Source: Bacteroidota bacterium
GTDB lineage: Bacteria > Bacteroidota > Bacteroidia > Bacteroidales > BM520
Assembly: GCA_002748065.1 (NCBI GenBank)
Contig: PDRJ01000035.1
Location: 64,047 to 128,046 of the forward strand
Direction: 5' to 3'
Length of the DNA: 64,000 nt
Below are positions 7,729 through 16,587 of this stretch, piece by piece. The position numbers and the translations under genes were made by a program. Each line of letters opens with the position of its first letter. The stretch's first letter is position 1. The notes below the pieces were generated by a model. It was not told the origin of the DNA, did no database searches, and worked only from the letters and a program-made list of their open reading frames with translations.

Positions 7729-10152
7729 TTAATTTTGAAACAAAGTTAACGTAATTTTTATGGTCAGGTTATCCTGCCATGTATCGAACGCATAGCTCCC
7801 AAGGCGGTAAAAGGCTCCCACACCTATCCCGGGAAAGGTTCCCAAAAGGTTATTCAAAAGGAGGCCACACTCCATAAATCCCTCCCGGGGAGCAGCAAGG
7901 GGCACACTATGTGGCTCCGAAGAAGAGAGACTTCCCCATAGGGCATGGAAAAAGAGGGCCGGTTGGGGGCGTAAAAATCCCTTTCCAAAAAACAGATTTT
8001 TAAAATCATGGGATAAAAACAGCGCCACGTAACGATCGGAAAAGAACTCACCCGGCCGCATGGTGGAGAAGGTTTCCGGCAGATAGAGCGAATAGGCGAA
8101 CCCATTCCCATCCCCTGCAAAGAGCTGATCTCGGGGAAGATCCCCCGAGGCCATCCCCCCTCGAATACTTACGCTTGTTTTTCCAATCCATGGATACGCA
8201 TAGGCATAACTAAGCCGAGCCTCTAAACGATGAAAATCGTACGCCCCGTCTAAAAAACCCCGGACCCCCTTTCGGTACCACATCTCCAAGACGGGAAAGA
8301 GATTCTTGACAGAGAGAACCCCCGAGGGTTCTTGCAAAAGCCGCTCTCTAAAGGCAAATCGCACCCCTGCCTCCACCAAGCTATACTGAAAATCGGCATG
8401 AGAAAGGGTTACATTCTCATGCAACGACAAGTAGCGATAATCGGAAAGGGTATGCACCCATTGATGCCGAAAACGAGTCTTCACTGAGCACCATCGCAAC
8501 GCCCGGAAAGAGGTTCCCAACGCGAACTCCTCCGTCCGGTTATAAGAACGTACCATGTACTCCCGCAGCGCATCAGCCGTCAAAAATCCCGGCTTCTTAA
8601 ACCCATTCAGCATACTCTTTCCCGGTTCCGTCAACCCGTAGCGATAGGCCGCCTCCATCGTCCACTCATAGGGCGAGAAGAGGTTCACTCGCAACCGTCC
8701 CCCATACTTCCACAAATGATCTTTCAGGCCATACGCCCCAAATCCTCCCACCGAAAAGTGAGGAGAAAGCAGATCACTGGTCTCAAGATCAAGAGTGGGA
8801 TTATAGCCGGAGAAAAGATTGTATGCCAACAACTTATTCATATCCAAAGCGACATATTTTAGGGGAATTTTCCCGGAAAAGAGGATGCCGGCAAGCTTCA
8901 CTTTACGATCTAGGTTGATCTTTTCTCCAATGGAGTCGATCACCCTGTAGGTCTCCACATCTTTGTTTGTCAAAGGGATGGGACGCATCTCATCCACCCT
9001 CTCCCGCCCTTTCTTTATGGCAAGCGGAGCCATCTCCACCGCATAAGGGCTGTGGATCTTCTCAATCTCCTCGGAAACAAACGAGATATTGGAGAGGTAG
9101 CGTTTTCCCATTCCTATGACGGCGGCCTGCTTATCTCCCGCCTGCACAGCCACCCCATAAAGCACCAGATCAGTGTGAACCTGTTCCGGAAACCAGCGAT
9201 CCCCGATCCGTTGGTATTTATGCCGAATCTCTATCCCCATAAGGGAATTGGTATCGGCCGGAACGGCCGTAGCACTCTCCAATGCCCAACGGTGGGTATT
9301 CACGTAAAGCAGACCCTGCAAACCATCAAAGTTCCTTCCCTTTGCCGGATGAAAAGAGATCACAAAGGTGGTGTCCACAGAACCGGGGCGAACGATCGTA
9401 TCCTCGAGGGAGAAGAAATAACGCGACGTTGCTCCGGATACCAAGGGCGAGACATAAGAGACATCCAGCAGCGTCAGCTTATCATCATAGAGAGACCCCT
9501 CCTGCATCTGAGACAGGAGAAAAACAAACATGGGGTTCTGCATCCCGGAGACTTTGGTTCCCAGTACCTTTTCGCTGCTTCGCCCCTTGCGACGACGCTT
9601 CTCCGATAGCGTCTCCATGAGAAAGAGATGCTGTTTATCTAAAAACGCTCTCATGCTCATGCCTGACGAATCGCCCTCTGCACGATCCACCGTTTTGGCA
9701 AAAGCGGTATCCACGGTAAAGAGCATCTTATCATAGGCCTCATAACGATAGGCTTCATACCTCTCCGGATCATTGAGACGCTTATTCCGAATAACCTTAC
9801 GAATAATCCGATCAGCCGGATTCTCCCCGGCATAGACGACCACTCCAAAGAGCTCCGTTACAGCGGGTTCCATAAAGAGGATCGAAGGCTCATCGGTGGA
9901 GGGTGCGGGCAGTCGAAGCGGTTTATACCCCACACACGAGAGCAACAACGAATCCACCCTCGCAGCACACAACGTAAAAGCCCCATCGATGTCGGTCATA
10001 ACCCCTGCCCTGCTATTGGATACCACCACATTTACAAAAGGGATGGGCTCCTGCGTCGAAGCATCGTACACCGTTCCCTTCACACAGTGATCCTGCCCCA
10101 TGGATAAAAGCGAAAGGAACATAAGCCCCCATAAAAAAGCTACTCTATTCAT
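7729..10152 (-). CDS. DUF5686 / carboxypeptidase-regulatory-like outer-membrane protein
   Basis: 807 residues from the ATG at 10152. A signal peptide is followed by a CarboxypepD_reg-like beta-sandwich (VKGTVYDASTQEPIPFVNVVV...DIDGAFTL, about residues 25-110), the N-terminal module common on Bacteroidota TonB-dependent and related outer-membrane proteins. The remainder matches DUF5686, with amphipathic strands and a C-terminus ending in LTIKITLTLFQN, consistent with an outer-membrane barrel. Function in the family is not established. It overlaps the upstream mazG-like gene by 8 bp and precedes the AI-2E permease by 6 bp. Confidence 0.85.
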   Translation of the reverse strand: MNRVAFLWGLMFLSLLSMGQDHCVKGTVYDASTQEPIPFVNVVVSNSRAGVMTDIDGAFTLCAARVDSLLLSCVGYKPLRLPAPSTDEPSILFMEPAVTELFGVVVYAGENPADRIIRKVIRNKRLNDPERYEAYRYEAYDKMLFTVDTAFAKTVDRAEGDSSGMSMRAFLDKQHLFLMETLSEKRRRKGRSSEKVLGTKVSGMQNPMFVFLLSQMQEGSLYDDKLTLLDVSYVSPLVSGATSRYFFSLEDTIVRPGSVDTTFVISFHPAKGRNFDGLQGLLYVNTHRWALESATAVPADTNSLMGIEIRHKYQRIGDRWFPEQVHTDLVLYGVAVQAGDKQAAVIGMGKRYLSNISFVSEEIEKIHSPYAVEMAPLAIKKGRERVDEMRPIPLTNKDVETYRVIDSIGEKINLDRKVKLAGILFSGKIPLKYVALDMNKLLAYNLFSGYNPTLDLETSDLLSPHFSVGGFGAYGLKDHLWKYGGRLRVNLFSPYEWTMEAAYRYGLTEPGKSMLNGFKKPGFLTADALREYMVRSYNRTEEFALGTSFRALRWCSVKTRFRHQWVHTLSDYRYLSLHENVTLSHADFQYSLVEAGVRFAFRERLLQEPSGVLSVKNLFPVLEMWYRKGVRGFLDGAYDFHRLEARLSYAYAYPWIGKTSVSIRGGMASGDLPRDQLFAGDGNGFAYSLYLPETFSTMRPGEFFSDRYVALFLSHDFKNLFFGKGFLRPQPALFFHALWGSLSSSEPHSVPLAAPREGFMECGLLLNNLLGTFPGIGVGAFYRLGSYAFDTWQDNLTIKITLTLFQN

Positions 10153-10480
10153 CACTCTTCAGTTTTGGATTTTCTTTATGACGCTGCGCATCCCGCAGGC
10201 TCTTTTTCGCCATGTTGGCATGAAAAGCTTGGGTAAGGTCTATCCCTGTCTGATTGGCCAAACAGAAAAGCACCCACATCACATCGGCCATCTCATCTGC
10301 CAGATCTACCTTTTCATCAGAGGCTTTAAAGGATTGATCTCCATACCTTCGTGACATAATCCGTGCCACCTCTCCCACCTCCTCCATTAAGATAGCGGTA
10401 TTGGTAAGTTCACTAAAATATCGAACGCCGGTAGTCTTTATCCATTCATCCACCTTCCTTTGTGCTTCTGCTATGGTCAT
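10145..10480 (-). CDS. MazG-like nucleotide pyrophosphohydrolase
   Basis: A 111-residue all-alpha NTP pyrophosphohydrolase. The metal-binding signature is visible as EEVGEVAR (ExxE) and DLADEMADVMW (ExxD). Such single-domain MazG-like proteins clear non-canonical nucleoside triphosphates. The ATG at 10480 is chosen because family members start MT(I/L)xEAQ; a GTG six bases upstream is also in frame. Its stop overlaps the DUF5686 start, so the two are translationally linked although functionally unrelated. Confidence 0.87.
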   Translation of the reverse strand: MTIAEAQRKVDEWIKTTGVRYFSELTNTAILMEEVGEVARIMSRRYGDQSFKASDEKVDLADEMADVMWVLFCLANQTGIDLTQAFHANMAKKSLRDAQRHKENPKLKSDE

Positions 10481-10496
10481 AATCACTCAAAAAAGT

Positions 10497-10504
10497 TATA
10501 TTTG
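10497..10504 (+). promoter_or_regulatory. Putative -7 box for the osmC operon
   Basis: TATATTTG fits TAnnTTTG and faces the osmC gene, leaving a leader of roughly 150 nt. No good -33 TTG is seen. The leader (10510-10658) contains a possible 25-codon reading frame starting at 10528 but no recognisable riboswitch. Confidence 0.35.
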
Positions 10505-10658
10505 TGCCGCGAGAAGCCCCCCTCAAAATGCCGCGGGCAACGCTGTGGCAAGGAGCCTCTCAAAAAGTTCTAAAATTAATGATTTTTCATATTGAAATTC
10601 CATAAACCTTAAAAAATCATCGAAGAAGCAAACGCTCTTTCACATAATCTATCAAACT

Positions 10659-11069
10659 ATGGCCACCATACATACCACCTACACCGACACGCTTCGCACC
10701 GAGGCCACCCACTTACAAAGTGGCAACAAGCTACTTACCGATGCCCCCACCGACAATAAGGGAAAGGGCGAAGCCTTCAGCCCCACCGACCTGTTAGCTA
10801 CAGCAGTGGGATCTTGTATGCTCACCATCATGGGGATAGCTGCCCAAAACGGCGGATTCTCCATCGACGGCACAACCCTCGAAACCACCAAGGTAATGAA
10901 GGCATCACCACGCCGTGTTGGCGAGATTATCTGTCTATTCACCTTCCCCAAACAGGCCTATTCGGAACGACAAATCACGCTTCTCAAACGGGCCGCCGAC
11001 ACCTGTCCCGTAGCCAAGAGTCTCCATCCGGATATCCAATTAACCCTCACCTTCAAATTCAACGCCTAA
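10659..11069 (+). CDS. OsmC family peroxiredoxin-like protein
   Basis: 136 residues, the usual length. OsmC/Ohr-type proteins reduce organic hydroperoxides with two cysteines: one in AVGSCMLTIMG (about residue 53) and one in ADTCPVAKSL (about residue 117), both present. The sequence is closer to the general OsmC/YhfA branch than to Ohr. Its stop codon overlaps the next start (TAATG), and a third gene overlaps by 8 bp, making a tight three-gene operon with the thioesterase and the RlmL-like methyltransferase. Confidence 0.9.
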   Translation: MATIHTTYTDTLRTEATHLQSGNKLLTDAPTDNKGKGEAFSPTDLLATAVGSCMLTIMGIAAQNGGFSIDGTTLETTKVMKASPRRVGEIICLFTFPKQAYSERQITLLKRAADTCPVAKSLHPDIQLTLTFKFNA

Positions 11070-11458
11070 TGGAAACAAAAATCACTCCGGGCATCGAAAA
11101 CAGCCTCACGATCACCGTTGCCTACGAACACACGGCCAAGGCACACGAATCGGGACTCATTGAGGTCTTTGCAACACCGGCCATGATCGGTTTTATGGAG
11201 AAGACGGCGCAGTTAGCCATCCAACCCCTTCTCCCTGAAGGCTACATCACTCTGGGAACAATGGTCAATGTAAAACATATCAAGGCAACCCCCATGGGGG
11301 AAAAGGTAACCGTCCATGCCAAGGTAACCCAAGTGGAAGGGAATAAGATCACCTTTGAGGTTTCGGCTCAGGATGAGCAGGGCACCATCGGCCTCGGAAC
11401 CCACAAAAGAGCGGCCGTCCACTCTGAGCTTTTCATAAAATCGCTACACCATGACTGA
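11069..11458 (+). CDS. Hotdog-fold thioesterase (FlK-like)
   Basis: 129 residues, starting at the ATG embedded in the osmC stop (TAATG). The hotdog thioesterase family related to fluoroacetyl-CoA thioesterase FlK is recognisable from VFATPAMIGFMEKTAQLAI, LGTMVNVKHIKATPMGEKVTV and the C-terminal IGLGTHKRAAV. Most bacterial members hydrolyse small acyl-CoAs of unknown identity; there is no reason to propose fluoroacetate. The stop overlaps the following gene by 8 bp. Confidence 0.83.
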   Translation: METKITPGIENSLTITVAYEHTAKAHESGLIEVFATPAMIGFMEKTAQLAIQPLLPEGYITLGTMVNVKHIKATPMGEKVTVHAKVTQVEGNKITFEVSAQDEQGTIGLGTHKRAAVHSELFIKSLHHD

Positions 11459-12608
11459 TACCTATAAGATGCTGGCACTCACCCAGGCTGGGTTGGAACC
11501 TTTTCTCAAGGAAGAACTAATGGAGATAGGAGCCACCCAGTGCCAAGAGGGCATTCGTGAAGTCGAATTTGAAGGCACGTTACAGACAATGTACCGCGCC
11601 AACATGTACTCCCGACTGGCCGTACGAATCTTAGTCCCCATCACCTCCTTTGAAATTGAGGATGAAACGAGCCTCTACGAACAGGCCAAAGCCTTCAACT
11701 GGAACCAATACCTAAGCCTCAACGACACCTTCAATGTGGAGGCGGCTCAGGTGGATTCACCGGTTAAGAGCTCCCGGTTTGCCGGATTTCGGGTCAAGGA
11801 TGCCATTGTGGACCGCTTCAGGGAGCAATTTGGAAAACGTCCCTTTGTGGAGGAGAGGCACCCGGAAATCATCATCCATGTCATGCTCAAGGAGCGCCAA
11901 TGCACGTTCTCGCTGGACAGCTCCGGGATGCCGCTGAGTTGGCGAAGCTACCGCGCCAACCGAGGCGTGGCCCCCCTCAACGAGGTCTTCGCCGCCGGAC
12001 TTCTAAAACTGAGCGGATGGGATCCCAAAAGCGAAACGCTCTATGATCCCATGACAGGATCAGGAACGCTGCTCATTGAAGCAGCTCTCATGGCCGCCAA
12101 CAGCGCCCCGGGACTCTTTCGAAACAAATTTGGATTTATGAACTGGCGCAACTTTGAACCGGGAATATGGCGCGCTATCCAACGTGAAGCCAGGGAAAAG
12201 GTCACCTCCTTTCCCTCCACACAACTCTGGGGCGCAGACATCGATAGCAGAGCGGTGCAAGAGGCTCGCGAAAACATCAGAAATGCCGGCTTCGGGAGCA
12301 ATATCCTCCTCAAAGAGCAGGATTTTATCAACTCCAAACCCGTTTGTGAGCCCGGCGTCATGATTTTAGATTTGCCCCTGGCCAAAGACATCCCCGGAGA
12401 CTTAGACGAATTCTACCGCAGCGTGGGAAGCACCATGAAACTACACTACCCGGGATTCAGAGCCTTTATCCTCTCCGCAGACCGAAGAGAACTCCACCAG
12501 ATAGGGCTACGTCCCAGCTCCAAAACCATCCTCTACAATGGGAAACTCACCTCCCAACTCAATGGCTACGAGCTATACCACAAAGGGAAAGAGGAGACAA
12601 CGGAATAA
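11451..12608 (+). CDS. THUMP-domain RNA methyltransferase, RlmL/YpsC-like, with altered catalytic motif
   Basis: 385 residues. An N-terminal ferredoxin-like/THUMP region (about 1-150) precedes a Rossmann methyltransferase domain. The S-adenosylmethionine motif DPMTGSGTLLIEAA (from residue 199) and the acidic loop GADIDSRAVQEARENI are well kept, as in enzymes that make m2G2445 in 23S rRNA. At the position of the catalytic NPPY motif, however, the sequence reads ILDLPLAKDI (DLPL at residues 307-310) where relatives have NPPYGERI. Either activity is changed or the protein now only binds RNA. Last gene of the osmC operon. Confidence 0.85.
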   Translation: MTDTYKMLALTQAGLEPFLKEELMEIGATQCQEGIREVEFEGTLQTMYRANMYSRLAVRILVPITSFEIEDETSLYEQAKAFNWNQYLSLNDTFNVEAAQVDSPVKSSRFAGFRVKDAIVDRFREQFGKRPFVEERHPEIIIHVMLKERQCTFSLDSSGMPLSWRSYRANRGVAPLNEVFAAGLLKLSGWDPKSETLYDPMTGSGTLLIEAALMAANSAPGLFRNKFGFMNWRNFEPGIWRAIQREAREKVTSFPSTQLWGADIDSRAVQEARENIRNAGFGSNILLKEQDFINSKPVCEPGVMILDLPLAKDIPGDLDEFYRSVGSTMKLHYPGFRAFILSADRRELHQIGLRPSSKTILYNGKLTSQLNGYELYHKGKEETTE

Positions 12609-12662
12609 CATGGTGACAGGGTAATGTGATGAAGAAGGAACCATTTATGAATTACGAATAAA

Positions 12663-12725
12663 AAAAGGGGAAAGCCAACGACGAACAGCCAATAGCAGGG
12701 AAGCCCTGTAGAGGCAACCCCTTTT
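12663..12725. repeat. Hairpin-bearing intergenic repeat, possibly terminator of the osmC operon
   Basis: Arms AAAAGGGG (12663-12670) and CCCCTTTT (12718-12725) enclose a perfect inner hairpin CAGGG-AAG-CCCTG (12696-12708). The segment AAAGCCAACGACGAACAGCC resembles, in inverse orientation, the sequence around 16803-16917, suggesting a shared dispersed repeat. Placed just after the RlmL-like gene, it could also stop transcription. Confidence 0.45.
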
Positions 12726-12804
12726 AGGATAATGTGCCCGTAGCGATAAGGAACACCATCTCTAAGGTTCACAAAAGATATCGTTGCAAAGAAAAACAGA
12801 AATT

Positions 12805-13788
12805 ATGGAAAAAAAGATCACACGAATCGGGGTTTTTACCTCCGGAGGAGATTCACCCGGAATGAATGCCGCCATTCGTTCGGTAGTAAGATCCAGTATC
12901 TACTTTGGATATAAGGTGGTTGGTATCAAAAATGGATACCAAGGAATGATTGAAGGGGACTTCATTCCCATGGATTCCGCTTCGGTCTCAAACATCATTC
13001 AGCGGGGCGGCACCATCTTACAAACCGCCAGAAGCAAAGAGTTTATGCAGGAGGAGGGGCGTAAAAAGGCGTTCAAACAGTTGCAAAAAGCCAACATCGA
13101 TGCCTTGGTCGCCATTGGCGGAAACGGTACCTTCGCCGGGGCTGAAACGATGGGAAAAGAGTTTCAGATCCCTATCGTAGGAATACCGGGAACCATTGAC
13201 AACGACCTCTTTGGCACCGACTACACCATCGGGTATGACACAGCACTCAACACCGTTATCGAAGCGGTGGACAAGATTCGCGACACCGCCTCTTCACACC
13301 ACCGCCTCTTTTTCATTGAGGTGATGGGACGAGATGCCGGGTTTATTGCGCTCAACACCGGGATTGCCTGTGGTGCCGAAGATATTCTCATCCCCGAAGA
13401 GACCACCTCGGTAGATGAACTTATCGGGATTCTGGACCGGGGATTCCGACACAACAAGAACTCCGGCATCATCATCGTTGCAGAAGGGGATGATAGTGGA
13501 GGTGCCCTTAAGATCGCGGAAAAAGTGAAACAACGATTCGATCATTACGAAACACGGGTAACGATTCTTGGGCATATTCAACGGGGAGGAACGCCCACTT
13601 GTGCGGATCGCGTGTTGGCCTCCCGACTGGGGTATGAGGCAGTCAATGCACTACACAACGGATACAAAGGCATTATGACCGGGATTGTGGATGACCAAGT
13701 GGCTCACACTCCCCTGAGCAAAGCCATCAAACATCATAACTTCATGAACAAGGATCTTTTGGAGATTGCGCGTGTGCTCTCCCTTTAG
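12805..13788 (+). CDS. pfkA: 6-phosphofructokinase (ATP-type), with Asn in the GGDG motif
   Basis: 327 residues; converts fructose 6-phosphate to fructose 1,6-bisphosphate in glycolysis. Start at ATG 12805, since the family begins just before RIGVFTSGGD; the upstream TTG would add seven unconserved residues. Seen: GGDSPGMN (residues 14-21), the catalytic GTIDND (Asp132), VMGRDAGF and LGHIQRGGTP. The nucleotide/metal motif GGDG reads GGNG (Asn107, equivalent to E. coli Asp103). Gly at the next position argues for ATP rather than pyrophosphate as donor. TATCGTTG at 12779-12786 is a near-match -7 box. Confidence 0.95.
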   Translation: MEKKITRIGVFTSGGDSPGMNAAIRSVVRSSIYFGYKVVGIKNGYQGMIEGDFIPMDSASVSNIIQRGGTILQTARSKEFMQEEGRKKAFKQLQKANIDALVAIGGNGTFAGAETMGKEFQIPIVGIPGTIDNDLFGTDYTIGYDTALNTVIEAVDKIRDTASSHHRLFFIEVMGRDAGFIALNTGIACGAEDILIPEETTSVDELIGILDRGFRHNKNSGIIIVAEGDDSGGALKIAEKVKQRFDHYETRVTILGHIQRGGTPTCADRVLASRLGYEAVNALHNGYKGIMTGIVDDQVAHTPLSKAIKHHNFMNKDLLEIARVLSL

Positions 13789-13803
13789 TACCTTTACTCA
13801 TCC

Positions 13804-16290
13804 ATGAACCGAGAAACGCTGTTTGCCGATATTCTGATTCCCCTCCCCGTGCCGGGATACTTTACTTATCGTATCCCGCTCCACCTGGCTGATCAGGTGG
13901 CCGTAGGGAAAAGAGCGGCTGTACAGTTTGGCATCCGAAAGATTGTCACGGGATTGATCCGCCGGATTCATGACCAGATTCCTTCGGGAAACAATGTCAA
14001 ATACCTGCTTAACGTACTGGACGATGAACCGATCATTCAGCCCATACAGTTTAGCTTCTGGGAGTGGATTGCCCACTACTACATGTGCAGACCGGGAGAG
14101 GTTATGAATGCGGCTCTTCCCTCTGCCCTCAAACTAAGCAGTGAGACCAGTTTGGTGGCAAACCCTGACTTTGACAAAAACACCGACCTGCTCACCGACA
14201 AAGAGTTTCTCATCTACGAAGCCTTACAAATTCAAGAGCGAATCACCCTCAGCGAGGCGGCCAAAATTGTAGATATTGCCAAGATTCATCCCCTGTTTCG
14301 GACACTCATTGAAAAAAGAGTGGTACTCCCGGAAGAAGAGCTTCGGGATCCCTACCGGCCCAAACGAGTGGAATACCTCTTCTTCGCAGAAGCATACTTA
14401 ACGCATAAAAAGATGGAGGAGGCCATGAATGCGTTGGAGAAGCGAGCCCCCAAACAGCTGGAATTGCTCCTGGCGCTTATCCAACTCACAGGCTACTTTA
14501 GCAAAGCCCCTACCCCTGTGCCCAAAACGACCCTCTTTGAAAAGGTAGGGAAGAGTGCCCCACAATCCCTCAAAACCTTAGAAAAGAAGGGGATTATCAC
14601 CATTCGTCAACAAATTGTTTCCCGTTTACCCCGGGAGAGGGCCTCCGCAAGGGTGGAGGAGATCATACTCAGCGAAGCACAACAAACCGCCTTCGACCAG
14701 GTGGGGCACCACTTAGCTCAGGGGATTCCGGTGCTGCTCCATGGGGTCACCGGTTCCGGGAAGACAGAGATCTATATCAAGCACATCCACCGGATTCTCC
14801 AAAAGGGCCGACAGGTCCTCTTTCTCTTGCCGGAGGTAGCGCTTACCACGCAGATCATTCTTCGCTTGCAAAAATATTTTGGGGAAAAGATCGGTGTCTA
14901 CCACAGCCGCTACAATCTCCACGAGCGGGCAGAGATATGGCGCCGCGTACAGAGCCAAGAGGAGGGGAACCGGTATGAGATCATCCTCGGCACACGTTCA
15001 GCACTGTTCCTCCCTTTTCCCCGTTTAGGACTTATCATTGTTGATGAGGCGCACGACTACAGCTACAAGCAAACCACGCCGGCACCCCGCTACAACGCCC
15101 GCGATGCAGCCATTTGGTTAGCCCATAAACAGGGGGCAGAGGTACTGCTGGGCTCCGCCACCCCCAGCTTAGAGAGCTTCTTTAACTGTCGAAGTGGAAA
15201 ATATGCGCTTGTGGAGCTTAAGGAACGATACGGCGGCGCACAACTCCCCGAAATCCTTATTGCCGACCTCAGAAAAGCACACCGAACCAAGGAGATGAAC
15301 GGACTCTTCTCCCAATTCCTGCTTCAACATATTGAAGAGGCTCTCAAACAAAGAGAGCAGGTGATCCTCTTCCAAAACAAACGAGGCTTTAGCCGTCGGT
15401 TGGAGTGTGATCTCTGCGGATACGCTCCCCAATGCATCCATTGCGACGTGGTGTTGATTCACCACAAACATTTCAACCAGATGCGCTGCCACTACTGCGG
15501 TTATCACATAAAAATTCCTTCACACTGCCCCGAATGTGGCAGCCCAAGCATCTCCATGAAGGGATTTGGTACGGAGAAGATCGAAGAGACACTGTCGGAG
15601 ATCTTCCCCACCCATCGCATTGCGCGCATGGACTTGGATACCACCCGCTCCAAAAATGCCTATCAGCGGATCATCTCCGATTTTGAAGCGCAAAAAATCG
15701 ACATTCTGGTGGGAACACAGATGGTGACCAAAGGCCTTGATTTTGGCAATGTGAGCCTGGTGGGAGTCATCAGCGCCGAGAGCTTAATCAACTTCCCTGA
15801 CTTCCGATCCTTTGAACGCAGTTTTCAACTGATGGCTCAGGTGAGCGGACGGGCCGGTAGAAAGAAAAAACCGGGCAAAGTAATTATCCAGACCTTTGAC
15901 CCCAACCACCCGGTGATACGCTACGTGGCTAACCACGACTACGAGGGGATGTACACGCTCCAGATCCAGGAGCGGCATCAGTATAACTACCCCCCTTTCT
16001 ATCGCATCATCCAACTCAACTTACAACATAAAGAGCCTGCCATTCTCAACGAAGCTGCTGACAAACTGGCTCAGCTACTGCGCCATCCATTCCCTCAGCA
16101 AGTGTTGGGCCCGGAGTACCCCATCGTACCCAGGGTGCGAAATCGCTATATCAAACAAATTATCATAAAACTAAAACGGGGACCCAAATTCGCTCAACAA
16201 CACGAAACCATACAAAGCCTCCTTCACAATTTTGAAGCAGATAGACGCTACAAAAGCGTACAGGTAAACATTGATGTGGATCCCTATTAA
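13804..16290 (+). CDS. priA: Primosomal protein N' (replication restart helicase PriA)
   Basis: 828 residues. PriA recognises stalled forks and reloads the replicative helicase. Order of modules: N-terminal 3'-DNA-binding domain, winged helix, helicase lobe 1 with Walker A GVTGSGKTE and Walker B VDEAHDYSYKQ, a zinc module with four Cys-x-x-Cys pairs (CDLC, CIHC, CHYC, CPEC; about residues 537-580), then helicase lobe 2 with GTQMVTKGLDFGNVSLVG and QVSGRAGR. It begins 15 bp after pfkA and ends 9 bp from the converging ftsB-like gene. Confidence 0.97.
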   Translation: MNRETLFADILIPLPVPGYFTYRIPLHLADQVAVGKRAAVQFGIRKIVTGLIRRIHDQIPSGNNVKYLLNVLDDEPIIQPIQFSFWEWIAHYYMCRPGEVMNAALPSALKLSSETSLVANPDFDKNTDLLTDKEFLIYEALQIQERITLSEAAKIVDIAKIHPLFRTLIEKRVVLPEEELRDPYRPKRVEYLFFAEAYLTHKKMEEAMNALEKRAPKQLELLLALIQLTGYFSKAPTPVPKTTLFEKVGKSAPQSLKTLEKKGIITIRQQIVSRLPRERASARVEEIILSEAQQTAFDQVGHHLAQGIPVLLHGVTGSGKTEIYIKHIHRILQKGRQVLFLLPEVALTTQIILRLQKYFGEKIGVYHSRYNLHERAEIWRRVQSQEEGNRYEIILGTRSALFLPFPRLGLIIVDEAHDYSYKQTTPAPRYNARDAAIWLAHKQGAEVLLGSATPSLESFFNCRSGKYALVELKERYGGAQLPEILIADLRKAHRTKEMNGLFSQFLLQHIEEALKQREQVILFQNKRGFSRRLECDLCGYAPQCIHCDVVLIHHKHFNQMRCHYCGYHIKIPSHCPECGSPSISMKGFGTEKIEETLSEIFPTHRIARMDLDTTRSKNAYQRIISDFEAQKIDILVGTQMVTKGLDFGNVSLVGVISAESLINFPDFRSFERSFQLMAQVSGRAGRKKKPGKVIIQTFDPNHPVIRYVANHDYEGMYTLQIQERHQYNYPPFYRIIQLNLQHKEPAILNEAADKLAQLLRHPFPQQVLGPEYPIVPRVRNRYIKQIIIKLKRGPKFAQQHETIQSLLHNFEADRRYKSVQVNIDVDPY

Positions 16291-16299
16291 GGGAGAGCG

Positions 16300-16587
16300 C
16301 TACTCCTCTTCAACAATGACAAAGACATCCTCGTCGTCCCGTTTCATAAGATACTCCTCTCGGGCAAACCGCTCCACATACTCCATGTCAGCATACATCT
16401 CTTGAAGAAAAGCCTTCTGGGCTTCGATCTCTTGCTTGTAAAAAGCATTCATCTCCCGCGCTTCCCTCCTATTCTTATTCAACTTGAGATGGTGCAACAG
16501 AGAGTTGGAATCAAAGAAGATCATCACCACCAGAAAAATGGTAATAATCCAGAAGTACTTATCCCTTACAATACGATTCAAGCGCAT
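16300..16587 (-). CDS. FtsB/DivIC-like septum formation initiator
   Basis: A 95-residue bitopic protein: short basic N-terminus, one membrane helix (about residues 12-28), then a coiled coil (about 30-70) and an acidic tail. The block YVERFAREEYLMKRDDEDVFVI matches the end of the DivIC/FtsB family, where proteins form the FtsQ-FtsB-FtsL divisome complex. Size and topology fit well. Convergent with priA; transcribed alone. Confidence 0.82.
   Translation of the reverse strand: MRLNRIVRDKYFWIITIFLVVMIFFDSNSLLHHLKLNKNRREAREMNAFYKQEIEAQKAFLQEMYADMEYVERFAREEYLMKRDDEDVFVIVEEE

Noticed and set aside
10510..10658. Long leader before osmC as a riboswitch
   Set aside because: No consensus of any riboswitch class known to me is visible; only a weak promoter box and a chance-like short frame.
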